From NCBI GenBank assembly GCA_013695175.1, contig JACDAZ010000277.1, positions 1 through 25,688 of the forward strand: a DNA stretch of 25,688 bases, written 5' to 3'. The notes beneath the pieces were generated by a model, which saw nothing but the letters and a program-made list of their open reading frames with translations, was not told the origin of the DNA and did no database searches. This document shows, one piece after another, positions 14,444 through 22,165 of the stretch. The position numbers and the translations under genes were made by a program. This DNA comes from Flavisolibacter sp. (GTDB lineage: Bacteria; Bacteroidota; Bacteroidia; Chitinophagales; Chitinophagaceae). How positions within the stretch are numbered: position 1 is the first letter of the stretch; the number at the start of each line of letters is the position of its first letter.

Positions 14444-15097
14444 ATGGAATTAATAAAAGTAGCTATTGCCGACGATCATAAAATTTTCAGGAAAGGTGTA
14501 ATACTATCCTTACGTCCTTATACAAATGTAAAATTTGTTCAGGAAGCTGATAATGGAGTTGAGCTTATACAAGGTTTACCCGTCTCAGAACCGGATGTTA
14601 TATTAATGGATTTGCGCATGCCAGTTAAAGATGGTATTGAAACTACGAAGGCAGTAAGTAAGCAATATCCTCATATACATATAATTATCTTAAGTATGTA
14701 TGAAGACGAAAGGTTTGTGTATCATTTAATGGAAAATGGTGCTCATGGCTACTTATTAAAAAATGCCGAGCCGCAGGAGATTCGGAAAGCTATCATGGAT
14801 GTTCATGAAAAAGGATATTATCTGAATAATTTCGTAAATCGCATTTTATTAAAAAGATCACACTCCAAGCAAAAGGTTATTCCTTCACTTAATAACGAGA
14901 TTACCTTAAATGAAAAGGAAAAAGATGTGCTTAAATTTATTTGTATGGAATTTACAGCACAAGAGATAGCACAAAAAATGGAAATTAGCCCCAGAACTGT
15001 AGAAGCTATAAAAGACAGGTTGATGGAACGTTTTGGGAGTAAGAATACAGCAGGTTTAGTATTTTTTGCAGTAAAAAATAATCTTGTTGACTATTAA
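14444..15097 (+). CDS. NarL/LuxR-family response regulator 3
   Basis: 217-residue DNA-binding response regulator and probable cognate partner of the upstream histidine kinase. Receiver residues are Asp10/Asp11 (IADDHK) and the phospho-acceptor Asp56 in ILMDLRMP, with the conserved lysine in GYLLKNAE. The LuxR helix-turn-helix is C-terminal (LNEKEKDVLKFICMEFTAQE, SPRTVEAIKDRL). It is paralogous to the regulators at 9899 and 11463, and shares their AGLVxxAVKxxLV ending. The gene ends 9 bases from the convergent CoA-transferase gene, with no evident terminator hairpin in the gap. Confidence 0.95.
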   Translation: MELIKVAIADDHKIFRKGVILSLRPYTNVKFVQEADNGVELIQGLPVSEPDVILMDLRMPVKDGIETTKAVSKQYPHIHIIILSMYEDERFVYHLMENGAHGYLLKNAEPQEIRKAIMDVHEKGYYLNNFVNRILLKRSHSKQKVIPSLNNEITLNEKEKDVLKFICMEFTAQEIAQKMEISPRTVEAIKDRLMERFGSKNTAGLVFFAVKNNLVDY

Positions 15098-15106
15098 TTT
15101 ATAAAC

Positions 15107-15763
15107 CTAAAATTTCATTTCAGGCACATCATCAGCAACTTCCAATTTTCCGGCAGTTTTTGATTTAATCTCTTCAACAGAAATGCCAGGAGCTCTTTCC
15201 AGCAATTTAAATCCCCGATCAGTTACTTCCAATACTGCCAGTTCTGTAACAATTTTTTTCACACAACGCATTCCTGTTAAAGGCAAACTACATTGAGGTA
15301 ATAGTTTTGATTCACCTTTGGGGTTTGTGTGCATCATAGCTACAATTATATTTTTTGCAGATGCCACCAGGTCCATTGCACCACCCATTCCCTTCACCAT
15401 TTTACCCGGTATTTTCCAGTTTGCTATATCACCGTTTTCGCTTACCTCCATTGCACCCAGTACAGTTAAGTCAACTTTTCCTGCCCTGATCATTCCAAAG
15501 CTTTCTGCACTGTCAAAAAAGGCGCCTCCCGGTAAGATAGTTACCGTTTCTTTGCCGGCATTTATCAAATCTGCATCAATTTCTTCTTCAGTGGGATAAG
15601 GACCCATACCAAGCATACCATTCTCACTTTGAAGCATTATAAACATTCCTTCCGGAATATAATTAGCAACTAGGGTTGGTATGCCAATACCTAAATTCAC
15701 ATACATTCCATCTTCCAATTCCTGAGCAATTCTTTTTGCTATGCCGTATTTATCTAGTGCCAT
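15107..15763 (-). CDS. scoB: 3-oxoacid CoA-transferase subunit B
   Basis: 218-residue beta subunit of a family I CoA-transferase (succinyl-CoA:3-ketoacid type). The catalytic glutamate is Glu47 in [12 protein letters not shown]; the glycine-rich [15 protein letters not shown] and the [20 protein letters not shown] stretch are family hallmarks. With subunit A it transfers CoA from succinyl-CoA or acyl-CoA to acetoacetate or a related 3-oxo acid in ketone body, amino acid or fatty acid breakdown. It follows subunit A after 22 bases on the same strand. AtoA-like substrate variants cannot be excluded. Confidence 0.94.
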   Translation of the reverse strand: MALDKYGIAKRIAQELEDGMYVNLGIGIPTLVANYIPEGMFIMLQSENGMLGMGPYPTEEEIDADLINAGKETVTILPGGAFFDSAESFGMIRAGKVDLTVLGAMEVSENGDIANWKIPGKMVKGMGGAMDLVASAKNIIVAMMHTNPKGESKLLPQCSLPLTGMRCVKKIVTELAVLEVTDRGFKLLERAPGISVEEIKSKTAGKLEVADDVPEMKF

Positions 15764-15785
15764 AATTTATGATTAGAACCTGGAT

Positions 15786-16481
15786 TTAATTTAATCGAAT
15801 TGTTTTCCTTTCTATGCGCTTTTCATAATTAGACCCCTGGTATATGCGATGTACATAAATTCCTGCAACATCAATTTCATCAGGATTAAGCTCGCCGGGT
15901 TCTACTAAATGCTCAACTTCAGCAATAGTAATATTACCGGCCTTTGCCATTGAGGTTGAAAAATTTCTGGTAGTTTGTTTAAAAACAAGATTTCCAAACC
16001 TATCACCTTTCCATGCTTTTATTAAAGCAAAATCGGCATGTAAAGCCAATTCCATTAAATATTGTTTGTTGTTGAATTCACGAATTTCTTTTCCTTCAGC
16101 TATTTCAGTACCATAACCGGCAGGAGTAAAAAAAGCAGGTATACCCATTCCGGTCATATGTATTCTGGTAGCAAGTGTACCCTGCGGAATCAGATCTACT
16201 TCCAGTTCTCCCTGCAATAATTGCCTTTCAAATTCTGCATTCTCTCCTACGTAAGAACTGATCATTTTTTTCACCTGGCGGGTTTGCAACAACAATCCAA
16301 GTCCAAAGTCATCTACACCTGCATTATTAGAAATACATGTGAGTTCTTTAACTCCTGAATTTTTTATTGCGTTAATACTGTTTTCAGGTATTCCACATAA
16401 ACCAAATCCACCTAACATTAAGGTTGCACCATCTTTAATATCAAATACAGCAGAAGCCGCATCCTGAAAAACTTTATTCAT
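15786..16481 (-). CDS. scoA: 3-oxoacid CoA-transferase subunit A
   Basis: 231-residue alpha subunit of the same CoA-transferase. The N-terminal VFDIKDGATLMLGGFGLCGI holds the CoA-binding GGFGxCGxP signature, followed by SNNAGVDDFGLGLLL, GELEVDLIPQGTLATRIH and GIPAFFTPAGYGTEIAEGKE. Length fits the family. It is transcribed first in the pair. A TATTTTTG -7 box at 16501-16508 lies about 20 bases upstream, so the pair probably has its own promoter rather than relying on read-through from the DUF4296 gene 46 bases upstream. Confidence 0.94.
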   Translation of the reverse strand: MNKVFQDAASAVFDIKDGATLMLGGFGLCGIPENSINAIKNSGVKELTCISNNAGVDDFGLGLLLQTRQVKKMISSYVGENAEFERQLLQGELEVDLIPQGTLATRIHMTGMGIPAFFTPAGYGTEIAEGKEIREFNNKQYLMELALHADFALIKAWKGDRFGNLVFKQTTRNFSTSMAKAGNITIAEVEHLVEPGELNPDEIDVAGIYVHRIYQGSNYEKRIERKTIRLN

Positions 16482-16500
16482 TATGTATTTTTTGAAGGCT

Positions 16501-16508
16501 CAAAAATA
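16501..16508 (-). promoter_or_regulatory. -7 box (TATTTTTG) upstream of scoA
   Basis: The minus-strand TATTTTTG matches TAnnTTTG and would give a short leader to the ATG at 16481. No clear TTTG is found at the -33 spacing, so this is a partial promoter match. Confidence 0.4.
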
Positions 16509-16527
16509 AGTGTAACAATCTATTTAT

Positions 16528-16881
16528 TTATTCAATTGTTGAAGGCTTAAATACAGAAGTCATTTTGTTACCTCTTACCTGCAGCGAATCCAAAATTGGT
16601 TTTAAATAATTGGGATTAGCCTGGTAATGTTGCAAACTACTTTTAAAAAGTTCTTCAGAAATATCATGGATTTGAAATACTTGTTTATACAAAGCAACAC
16701 TCTCCCCGTATTTATCTAACGTCGAATCTTTTTGATGTTTTTGATTAACCAATTCATCCACTCTCATTAAATCCCATAGAACCGCTTCCATTTTATCAGC
16801 TTTTAAAAAGGTTGTATTACCCGATTTATTTGAGCAGGATAAAATTGAAAACATAACAAACAGCAACAGAAAAGTTCTCAT
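16528..16881 (-). CDS. DUF4296 family lipoprotein
   Basis: 117-residue small lipoprotein. The signal ends in the lipobox SILSC with Cys16 as the lipidation site. The remainder (LKADKMEAVLWDLMRVDELV, then YKQVFQIHDISEELFKSSLQ) matches my memory of the Bacteroidota-specific DUF4296 family, whose function is not established. It overlaps the upstream PorD-like gene by four bases (ATGA), so they are coupled. Linkage to outer-membrane biogenesis genes suggests an envelope role; this is inference. Confidence 0.85.
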   Translation of the reverse strand: MRTFLLLFVMFSILSCSNKSGNTTFLKADKMEAVLWDLMRVDELVNQKHQKDSTLDKYGESVALYKQVFQIHDISEELFKSSLQHYQANPNYLKPILDSLQVRGNKMTSVFKPSTIE

Positions 16882-17795
16882 TTTATATCCTTATAAACAG
16901 ATGCATTGGTTAGATCAAGTTTTACCAGCAAATCCCTGGCTCTAACTTTCATTTCGGGATTGCCCTTGCTGAATAATTTTGCAATTTCATTGCTTTTACC
17001 CTGGAAAAATACCTGCATGATCATAGAGTTAGGTTGATCTTTATTAAGTGTAGTAAGATAATTTAAGGCGTTTAATACTCCATTACGAGCTTCCTCTTCA
17101 TTTTCAGTTAATTGGTCTAAACCTAATCTATAATATGTATAAAGTGCGTCATGAATTAGTGTAAACCTGTTGTCAGTTAAGTTTTCTACCATCCGAAAAC
17201 GATTTCGTTGTCCATCAAAAGCCTTCCAACCTGAAACATCGCGACTTTCAGGAGCATTATTGACTATAGTTTGTGCCTTCTGAAAATAAAGGTCTCCGCC
17301 TCTCGGAGAAAAAGAAGCATGATCCAAACCCAATATTATATTTACATAATAAGCAAGTACGGCAGTTAAATTAGCAGACAAAGGATCATTTCCCTGCACC
17401 CTGTTTTCATTAAACTCTACCGGTTGAAATTCAATATATCTAAATACAACATCGTTATCCTGTAAATTCAATAAAGGCGATTCATATGTAGAATTAAAAA
17501 CAGGGCGGGCAGCCTGAACCGTTAATGAGGCTTTATAAACATTTTGCCCCACTTCCTGATCAATGTTCACTAAAAAATTGCATTTTATTTTTTCATGTGG
17601 CTGATAGGTTTGCGAAGTCCACTTCCTGGTATTTAAAAAATTAGTCAATGCTGTTTGCAAAGTTTGAAAAACTTTTTTATCAACTTCAGTACTCACCCGA
17701 TTTGCCATTACTGTTAAATTGGCCTGCAACTCCTGTGCTTGAATGCTTTGAAGCACAAATAATAAAAGTGGTAATAAAAATATTTTTTTAATCAT
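16878..17795 (-). CDS. porD: DUF4835 family protein (PorD-like)
   Basis: 305-residue exported protein with a signal peptide of about 20 residues ending IQAQ. The mature part (ELQANLTVMANRVSTEVDKK, VFRYIEFQPVEF, then YYVNIILGLDHASFSPRGGD) matches the DUF4835 family found almost only in Bacteroidota, members of which are named PorD in connection with the type IX secretion system. The molecular role is not known from sequence. It overlaps coaBC by four bases upstream and the DUF4296 gene by four bases downstream, so the three form one coupled transcript, the usual order in this phylum. Confidence 0.85.
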   Translation of the reverse strand: MIKKIFLLPLLLFVLQSIQAQELQANLTVMANRVSTEVDKKVFQTLQTALTNFLNTRKWTSQTYQPHEKIKCNFLVNIDQEVGQNVYKASLTVQAARPVFNSTYESPLLNLQDNDVVFRYIEFQPVEFNENRVQGNDPLSANLTAVLAYYVNIILGLDHASFSPRGGDLYFQKAQTIVNNAPESRDVSGWKAFDGQRNRFRMVENLTDNRFTLIHDALYTYYRLGLDQLTENEEEARNGVLNALNYLTTLNKDQPNSMIMQVFFQGKSNEIAKLFSKGNPEMKVRARDLLVKLDLTNASVYKDIK

Positions 17796-18982
17796 TTTAA
17801 TAACCCGGATATAGCGTCTACAATATCTTTAGCAATCAGTTTTTTGGATTTCATTCCAGTCTTTTGAATGTTTCCATTTTTATAAAAAAGTGTTACTGAA
17901 TTAGTATCTATACCAAAACCAGCCCCTTCTTCTTGTAGTGAATTCATAACAATCAGATCTGCTTTCTTTTCATTAAGTTTTTTCAGTGCATTCTTTTCTT
18001 CATGTTCAGTTTCGAGGGCAAAACCTACTAAAATCTGTCCTTCCTTCTTTTGAGCACCAAGTTCAGTAAGTATATCTTTTGTTTTTTTAAATGAGATGTT
18101 TATTACATCATCCGTTTTTTTTATTTTCTGTTCTTTTGTTTCTACAGGAGTATAATCTGCAACAGCGGCAGCCATTACTGTTATATCAAAGCCGTTCCTG
18201 CTTGTACAGGCAAAATGCATTTCTTCCGCAGAAGCAGTTTTTATTATTTCTATAGAAGAATTATTCGTTTTTACATGAACCGGGCCTGAAACTAAAGTTA
18301 CCTCTGCTCCTCTATCTGCCAATTCTTCTGCTATAGCATAACCCATTTTTCCTGATGAATGATTTCCAATAAAACGAACCGGATCTATAGCTTCGTATGT
18401 AGGACCAGCTGTAACCAGCGCTTTCTTGCCTATTAAAGCATCTTTATCTTTAAAAAAGGATTGTAAAAAATTGGTAATAGTTTCAGGTTCTGCCATTCGC
18501 CCTTCACCAGTCAAACCACTGGCAAGTTCTCCAAATTCTACAGGGATAACTCTGCAACCCCTTTTTTGAACAGCAGTTAAATTATCATCTGTAGTTTGAT
18601 GGTGCCACATATCTTCATCCATAGCAGGAGCTATAATAACAGGACAAGTAGCAGATAAATATGTGGCAATTAGCAAGTTATCGCATTGACCACTATTCAT
18701 TTTACTTAGCGTATTACAACTTAAAGGGGCAATTAACATTAAATCTGCCCATCTTCCCAACATTACATGATTGGCCCAGCTTTGTTCATCGAACAAATCA
18801 ATCAATACCGGGTTTTTGGATAAAGTGGAAAGGGTAAGCTTAGAAACAAAATCTGTTGCAGCAGGAGTCATGATTATTTTTACCTCAGCCCCTTCTTTTA
18901 TTAAGTTCCTTACTAAAAAAGGAATTTTATAAGCAGCTATACTTCCGGTTATACCTATAAGTATTTTTTTTCCGCTTAACAT
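17792..18982 (-). CDS. coaBC: Bifunctional phosphopantothenoylcysteine decarboxylase / phosphopantothenate-cysteine ligase
   Basis: 396-residue two-domain enzyme of coenzyme A synthesis. The N-terminal CoaC flavoprotein domain (about 1-180) has ILIGITGSIAAYK, the catalytic His72 in WANHVMLGRW, and PAMDEDMW at 119-126. Where E. coli has Asn in PxMNxxMW this protein has Asp122, and the substrate-loop Cys is Ser155 (ELASGLTGEGRM); I recall both as common in Bacteroidota. The C-terminal CoaB ligase domain begins near 190 with KALVTAGPTYEAIDPVRFIG and NHSSGKMGYAIA. The gene lies after the terminator that ends the bamD/omega unit and is coupled to the PorD-like gene. Confidence 0.96.
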   Translation of the reverse strand: MLSGKKILIGITGSIAAYKIPFLVRNLIKEGAEVKIIMTPAATDFVSKLTLSTLSKNPVLIDLFDEQSWANHVMLGRWADLMLIAPLSCNTLSKMNSGQCDNLLIATYLSATCPVIIAPAMDEDMWHHQTTDDNLTAVQKRGCRVIPVEFGELASGLTGEGRMAEPETITNFLQSFFKDKDALIGKKALVTAGPTYEAIDPVRFIGNHSSGKMGYAIAEELADRGAEVTLVSGPVHVKTNNSSIEIIKTASAEEMHFACTSRNGFDITVMAAAVADYTPVETKEQKIKKTDDVINISFKKTKDILTELGAQKKEGQILVGFALETEHEEKNALKKLNEKKADLIVMNSLQEEGAGFGIDTNSVTLFYKNGNIQKTGMKSKKLIAKDIVDAISGLLK

Positions 18983-19002
18983 GCTGCTAAAGTAGTATTT
19001 AT

Positions 19003-19034
19003 AAAAAATAAAAGCGATGGATTACCCCACCGCT
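19003..19034 (-). terminator. Rho-independent terminator after the bamD/omega unit
   Basis: Minus-strand stem AGCGGTGG / CCATCGCT (one G-T pair) with a 6-base loop, followed by a T-rich run (TTTATTTTTT). It lies 23 bases downstream of the omega-like gene and just before coaBC. Confidence 0.75.
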
Positions 19035-19057
19035 CTCAAAAATTAAAACATTATTAT

Positions 19058-19399
19058 TTATTGAAAAAGATCGTCCTCATTTTTACGATGATAAACTTTA
19101 TCCTCTAAAAACTCTTTAGTAGCTAATAAAGCAGGATTTGGCATTCTTTCATAAGCCCTTGAAATTTCAATTTGCTCTTTATTTTCATGAATTTCTTCAA
19201 GACTGTCTGTATGACTTGCAAATTCATCCAGTTTACTATGCAATTCTTCCTTTAAAGTAATATTGATCTGGTTAGCTCTTTTTCCTACAATAGCTATAGA
19301 TTCATAAAGATTGCCGGTCTTACCTCTGAATTCATTCAGATCCCTTGTTTCAATATTATTTGTAGTGTTTACACTAAGTTGACGTCGCAGACGGCTCAT
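19058..19399 (-). CDS. RNA polymerase omega subunit-like protein (Rpb6/RpoZ family)
   Basis: 113-residue cytoplasmic protein. The central stretch GNLYESIAIVGKRANQINIT followed by LKEELHSKLDEF is typical of the Rpb6/omega family, in which this helix pair clamps the beta-prime C-terminus of RNA polymerase. The N-terminal 25 residues are basic, then polar; the C-terminus ends in an acidic tail typical of the Bacteroidota form. Its start lies inside bamD, overlapping by 26 bases, so it depends on bamD transcription and possibly on translational reinitiation. A terminator follows the gene. Confidence 0.85.
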   Translation of the reverse strand: MSRLRRQLSVNTTNNIETRDLNEFRGKTGNLYESIAIVGKRANQINITLKEELHSKLDEFASHTDSLEEIHENKEQIEISRAYERMPNPALLATKEFLEDKVYHRKNEDDLFQ

Positions 19400-20186
19400 T
19401 TGTTATATTTTTTATGTGTGTTTGTGATTGATTTAAATATAGTTCTACCTGCTTTGTATAACTGCTTTCAGGAAACATATCTAAAAATTCAAATGACTCA
19501 TCCACTACCTTTTCAAATCTTTCCGTTTTTTTCTCTTCTATACTCATTTCAGCAAAGCGAAAATAAGCTTTGATAGCCATAAACTTGTATTCGTCAGACA
19601 ATTTAGAATCCGGATATGAATTAATTAAGGAATTATAAGCAACTGCTGCAGCCCTAAACTGTCCCATATCAAAATAAAGTTGAGCAGCCTGAAAATCTTT
19701 TTTTTCTAATTTACCCCTTAATTCATCTATAATATCAGAAGCTTCTTTAATGCGGGCAGAGCCTGGATTTGTATTTATGAAAGTTTGCATTAAACCTATA
19801 GCCTTTAATGAATTTGTTTGATCCAGTTCGGGCTTTGGTGATTGTTTATAATAAGTATAAGCTCGCATATATTGTATTTCCTCGGCCCTGGAGCTGTTCG
19901 GAAATACTTCCATAAAAGTTTTAAACAGGTTTTCTGCATTTAAATAATCTCTTTGATGATAAGCAGTAAAAGCATATTTATAATAAATATCTTCAAATTC
20001 CTGGCTGCCTTTAAAGTAAGGAATCACATCTTCATAAACTAATTGAGCCTGAGTATATTGCTTTTTTGCATAATACTGCTCTGCCATTCGCAGCTTATAT
20101 TGTGGGTCCTTGCTTTTCAGTACTTTATTGAGATTACTACAACTGAAAAGGGATAATGAAAAAATGCACAGGTATAAAAACTTCAT
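19374..20186 (-). CDS. bamD: Outer membrane protein assembly factor BamD
   Basis: 270-residue lipoprotein component of the beta-barrel assembly machine. The signal ends with FSLSLFSC (Cys16 lipidated), and the mature part consists of tetratricopeptide-like repeats (AEQYYAKKQYTQAQLVYEDV, YHQRDYLNAENLFKTFMEVF, YFDMGQFRAAAVAYNSLINS). The ATG at 20186 is chosen: an in-frame TTG twelve bases upstream is part of a TACTTTTG -7 box and would add only four residues before the signal. It is first in the unit with the omega-like gene, which overlaps its 3' end by 26 bases. Confidence 0.93.
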   Translation of the reverse strand: MKFLYLCIFSLSLFSCSNLNKVLKSKDPQYKLRMAEQYYAKKQYTQAQLVYEDVIPYFKGSQEFEDIYYKYAFTAYHQRDYLNAENLFKTFMEVFPNSSRAEEIQYMRAYTYYKQSPKPELDQTNSLKAIGLMQTFINTNPGSARIKEASDIIDELRGKLEKKDFQAAQLYFDMGQFRAAAVAYNSLINSYPDSKLSDEYKFMAIKAYFRFAEMSIEEKKTERFEKVVDESFEFLDMFPESSYTKQVELYLNQSQTHIKNITNEPSATST

Positions 20187-20195
20187 GAAAGGTTG

Positions 20196-20203
20196 CAAAA
20201 GTA
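20196..20203 (-). promoter_or_regulatory. -7 box (TACTTTTG) immediately upstream of bamD
   Basis: TACTTTTG on the minus strand fits TAnnTTTG but has no -33 TTTG at the normal distance, and it leaves only a few bases of leader before the ATG at 20186. A nearly leaderless transcript, or chance, are both possible. Confidence 0.3.
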
Positions 20204-20280
20204 ATATGTTTAAGCAAATATTCTTTAATTAAAGCAAAGACCCAAGGCAGTGGTCGTTAATTTTTATGTAAATGGGACAC

Positions 20281-20307
20281 AAAAAAACCCTCCATTTCTG
20301 GAGGGTT
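20281..20307 (-). terminator. Rho-independent terminator of the OmpA-like gene
   Basis: Minus-strand stem AACCCTCC / GGAGGGTT with a 6-base loop is followed by a run of Ts. It lies 17 bases after the stop of the OmpA-like gene. This is the strongest terminator in the window. Confidence 0.9.
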
Positions 20308-20324
20308 GAAGTTTATTTAATCTT

Positions 20325-21971
20325 TTAGTTTCTTCTCAAGTTTGGATGAGGTGCAGGAACTGTAGTTTGTCCTTGCTCATCCGGAGCTGCTGCTCTCAGA
20401 TCAACAGTGTTACAATCACCACCCATTTGACCATAATTGAAGTAGAAACGATCAGCACTGACACCTTCTCTTTCTACCATATGGTTAATAATTGCATTTA
20501 CTCTATCCCAGCTTCTTTGCTGTTCTGATTTGCTTGAAGCGCAATATCCTGTAACTACTATGCGGCATTCAGGATTATTACGTAAACGGGCTGCAACTGA
20601 AGCAAGCAAGCTACGTGAATCATTACTTAAAGCTACACCAGAACCAGAGAAACTAATACTTGGTAAAGCACCCAATGCATTTACACATGCATCAGCACCT
20701 ACACCGGCACAACCTTCCGGACATGGACACTTACCAACACCATCTGCATCAACTGGTTGACAATAAGTAGGAGTAACAAGTTCTTTATCACGACAATCAG
20801 GAACACCGTCACCATCTGTATCAAGACTAACACCATGTGTATCAACAGGACAGCCTGCAGGAGTTTCTTCTAAGTCAAATTGGTCAGTAACGCCATCTCC
20901 ATCGCTATCAGGAAGTACAGGAGTTGGTAAACGCATTAAACGTGGATTGCGAATTTCGCTGTAAGCATAATCCAATGGATTTAACCACCACAAAGGCTCT
21001 GTAGCTCTTGAACCAAGATTTATGTTTAAACCAAGGCTAAGCATATTATATGTATCGAAATTTTGTGTTTTTACAGGACTTCCTGGCACTTGCTCAGCCC
21101 AGCGCTGACCATCATAAAGGTCATCATTAGTGAAAGTGAAGCGGTCTTCAATTGCTAAGTTAAGCCTGTTGCTTAATTTGAAAGCTATACCGGCTCCAAC
21201 ATGACCAACTGTTTTATATGTGTTTCCAAATACTTTCGGACGACGGTCACCATGATTTTCAGCAGGTGTTTCGTAAGAATCGTCCATTAAAGATTTTAAC
21301 TGATCTTTTGTTTCTTTCCTGTTTTTATAAACACCACCCTGTATACCACCAAAATTGTATTTAGCATTACCATTTAAGGCATTCACTCTTGCATCATACA
21401 TACTTCCACCAATACCAACTAAAGCATAAAGATTATAGCCAGTTCTGGATTTGTGGAAACGAATGTTATTTAAAGTAAAAATACCTTCCAGGGAAAGATC
21501 CTGAACATTTGTTTTATAATTATAATAAACCTGCTCAGTTGCTCCTCCTGGTACTCCAGGGAAACTTTGTGGAACATAACCATTAGAAGTCCACGCAGTA
21601 TTATAAAGAAAATTTGTAGAAGGCTGCCATGCTAAACCTTTACCATTAGCATACATGTAATTCAAACGGGCAGAAAACAAATAACCAAATGCTTTTCTGA
21701 TGTGTGCTCCAAAGCCAGGAGACAATCTTACAGGAACATCACCACTGATAGTAAAGCTACCTGCTTTAATACCAAACTCCCACTGACTACGTGGTTTTGC
21801 CGGATAATTATATGTTCCGTTCATGAACTCAGTGTGCTGAGGTAATCTACGTGAAGGAACTACAGATGAGTCAGCGACGTCATAACTGGTTGTTGACGGA
21901 TCCTGAGTAAAACCATACGACGATAGCAGACAGATAAAACCTGCTAATAAAAAGTACTTTTTGCTTGCCAT
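20325..21971 (-). CDS. OmpA-family outer membrane protein with thrombospondin type 3 repeats
   Basis: 548-residue outer membrane protein. Signal peptide 1 to about 23 (ending YGFTQ). Residues about 65-320 are rich in alternating aromatic/polar strands and probably form a beta barrel. Residues 354-411 hold calcium-binding thrombospondin type 3-like repeats (DSDGDGVTDQFD, DTDGDGVPDCRD), and a Cys-rich linker (CPCPEGC) follows. The OmpA-like domain (about 436-530) has FSGSGVALSNDSRSLLASVA and IVVTGYCASSKSEQQRSWDR. The aspartate that normally contacts diaminopimelate after the GHTD turn is replaced (GYCAS), while the later arginine (Arg490) is kept, so peptidoglycan binding may be altered. The gene stands alone with a consensus promoter and strong terminator, suggesting high expression. 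Confidence 0.93.
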   Translation of the reverse strand: MASKKYFLLAGFICLLSSYGFTQDPSTTSYDVADSSVVPSRRLPQHTEFMNGTYNYPAKPRSQWEFGIKAGSFTISGDVPVRLSPGFGAHIRKAFGYLFSARLNYMYANGKGLAWQPSTNFLYNTAWTSNGYVPQSFPGVPGGATEQVYYNYKTNVQDLSLEGIFTLNNIRFHKSRTGYNLYALVGIGGSMYDARVNALNGNAKYNFGGIQGGVYKNRKETKDQLKSLMDDSYETPAENHGDRRPKVFGNTYKTVGHVGAGIAFKLSNRLNLAIEDRFTFTNDDLYDGQRWAEQVPGSPVKTQNFDTYNMLSLGLNINLGSRATEPLWWLNPLDYAYSEIRNPRLMRLPTPVLPDSDGDGVTDQFDLEETPAGCPVDTHGVSLDTDGDGVPDCRDKELVTPTYCQPVDADGVGKCPCPEGCAGVGADACVNALGALPSISFSGSGVALSNDSRSLLASVAARLRNNPECRIVVTGYCASSKSEQQRSWDRVNAIINHMVEREGVSADRFYFNYGQMGGDCNTVDLRAAAPDEQGQTTVPAPHPNLRRN

Positions 21972-22009
21972 AACTATTTATTAATTTTTGAAGATATCCT
22001 AATCTTGCG

Positions 22010-22040
22010 CAAAAATATAACTTGACATACAATTATCAAA
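22010..22040 (-). promoter_or_regulatory. Consensus Bacteroidota promoter of the OmpA-like gene
   Basis: On the minus strand TTTG (22037-22040), a 19-base spacer and TATTTTTG (22010-22017) match the full TTTG-N19-TAnnTTTG consensus. The leader to the ATG at 21971 would be about 30 bases. This is the best promoter in the window. Confidence 0.8.
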
Positions 22041-22165
22041 CTTTTATATTTTATTCTTCGCCAGATTCAGTGATTTTGATTATATTTTCTCTGCTCCATT
22101 TCTGCAATTCTTATACCATCTGCTGATAATAAATTCCATCAATGTAACTTGCCAGCCATTTACGA

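Noticed and set aside
20530..20760. 76-codon plus-strand frame opposite the OmpA-like gene
   Set aside because: It reflects the codon bias of the OmpA domain read on the other strand.
20354..20937. Calcium repeats and OmpA domain as a separate gene
   Set aside because: The frame is continuous with the signal peptide and barrel region, so this is one multidomain protein.
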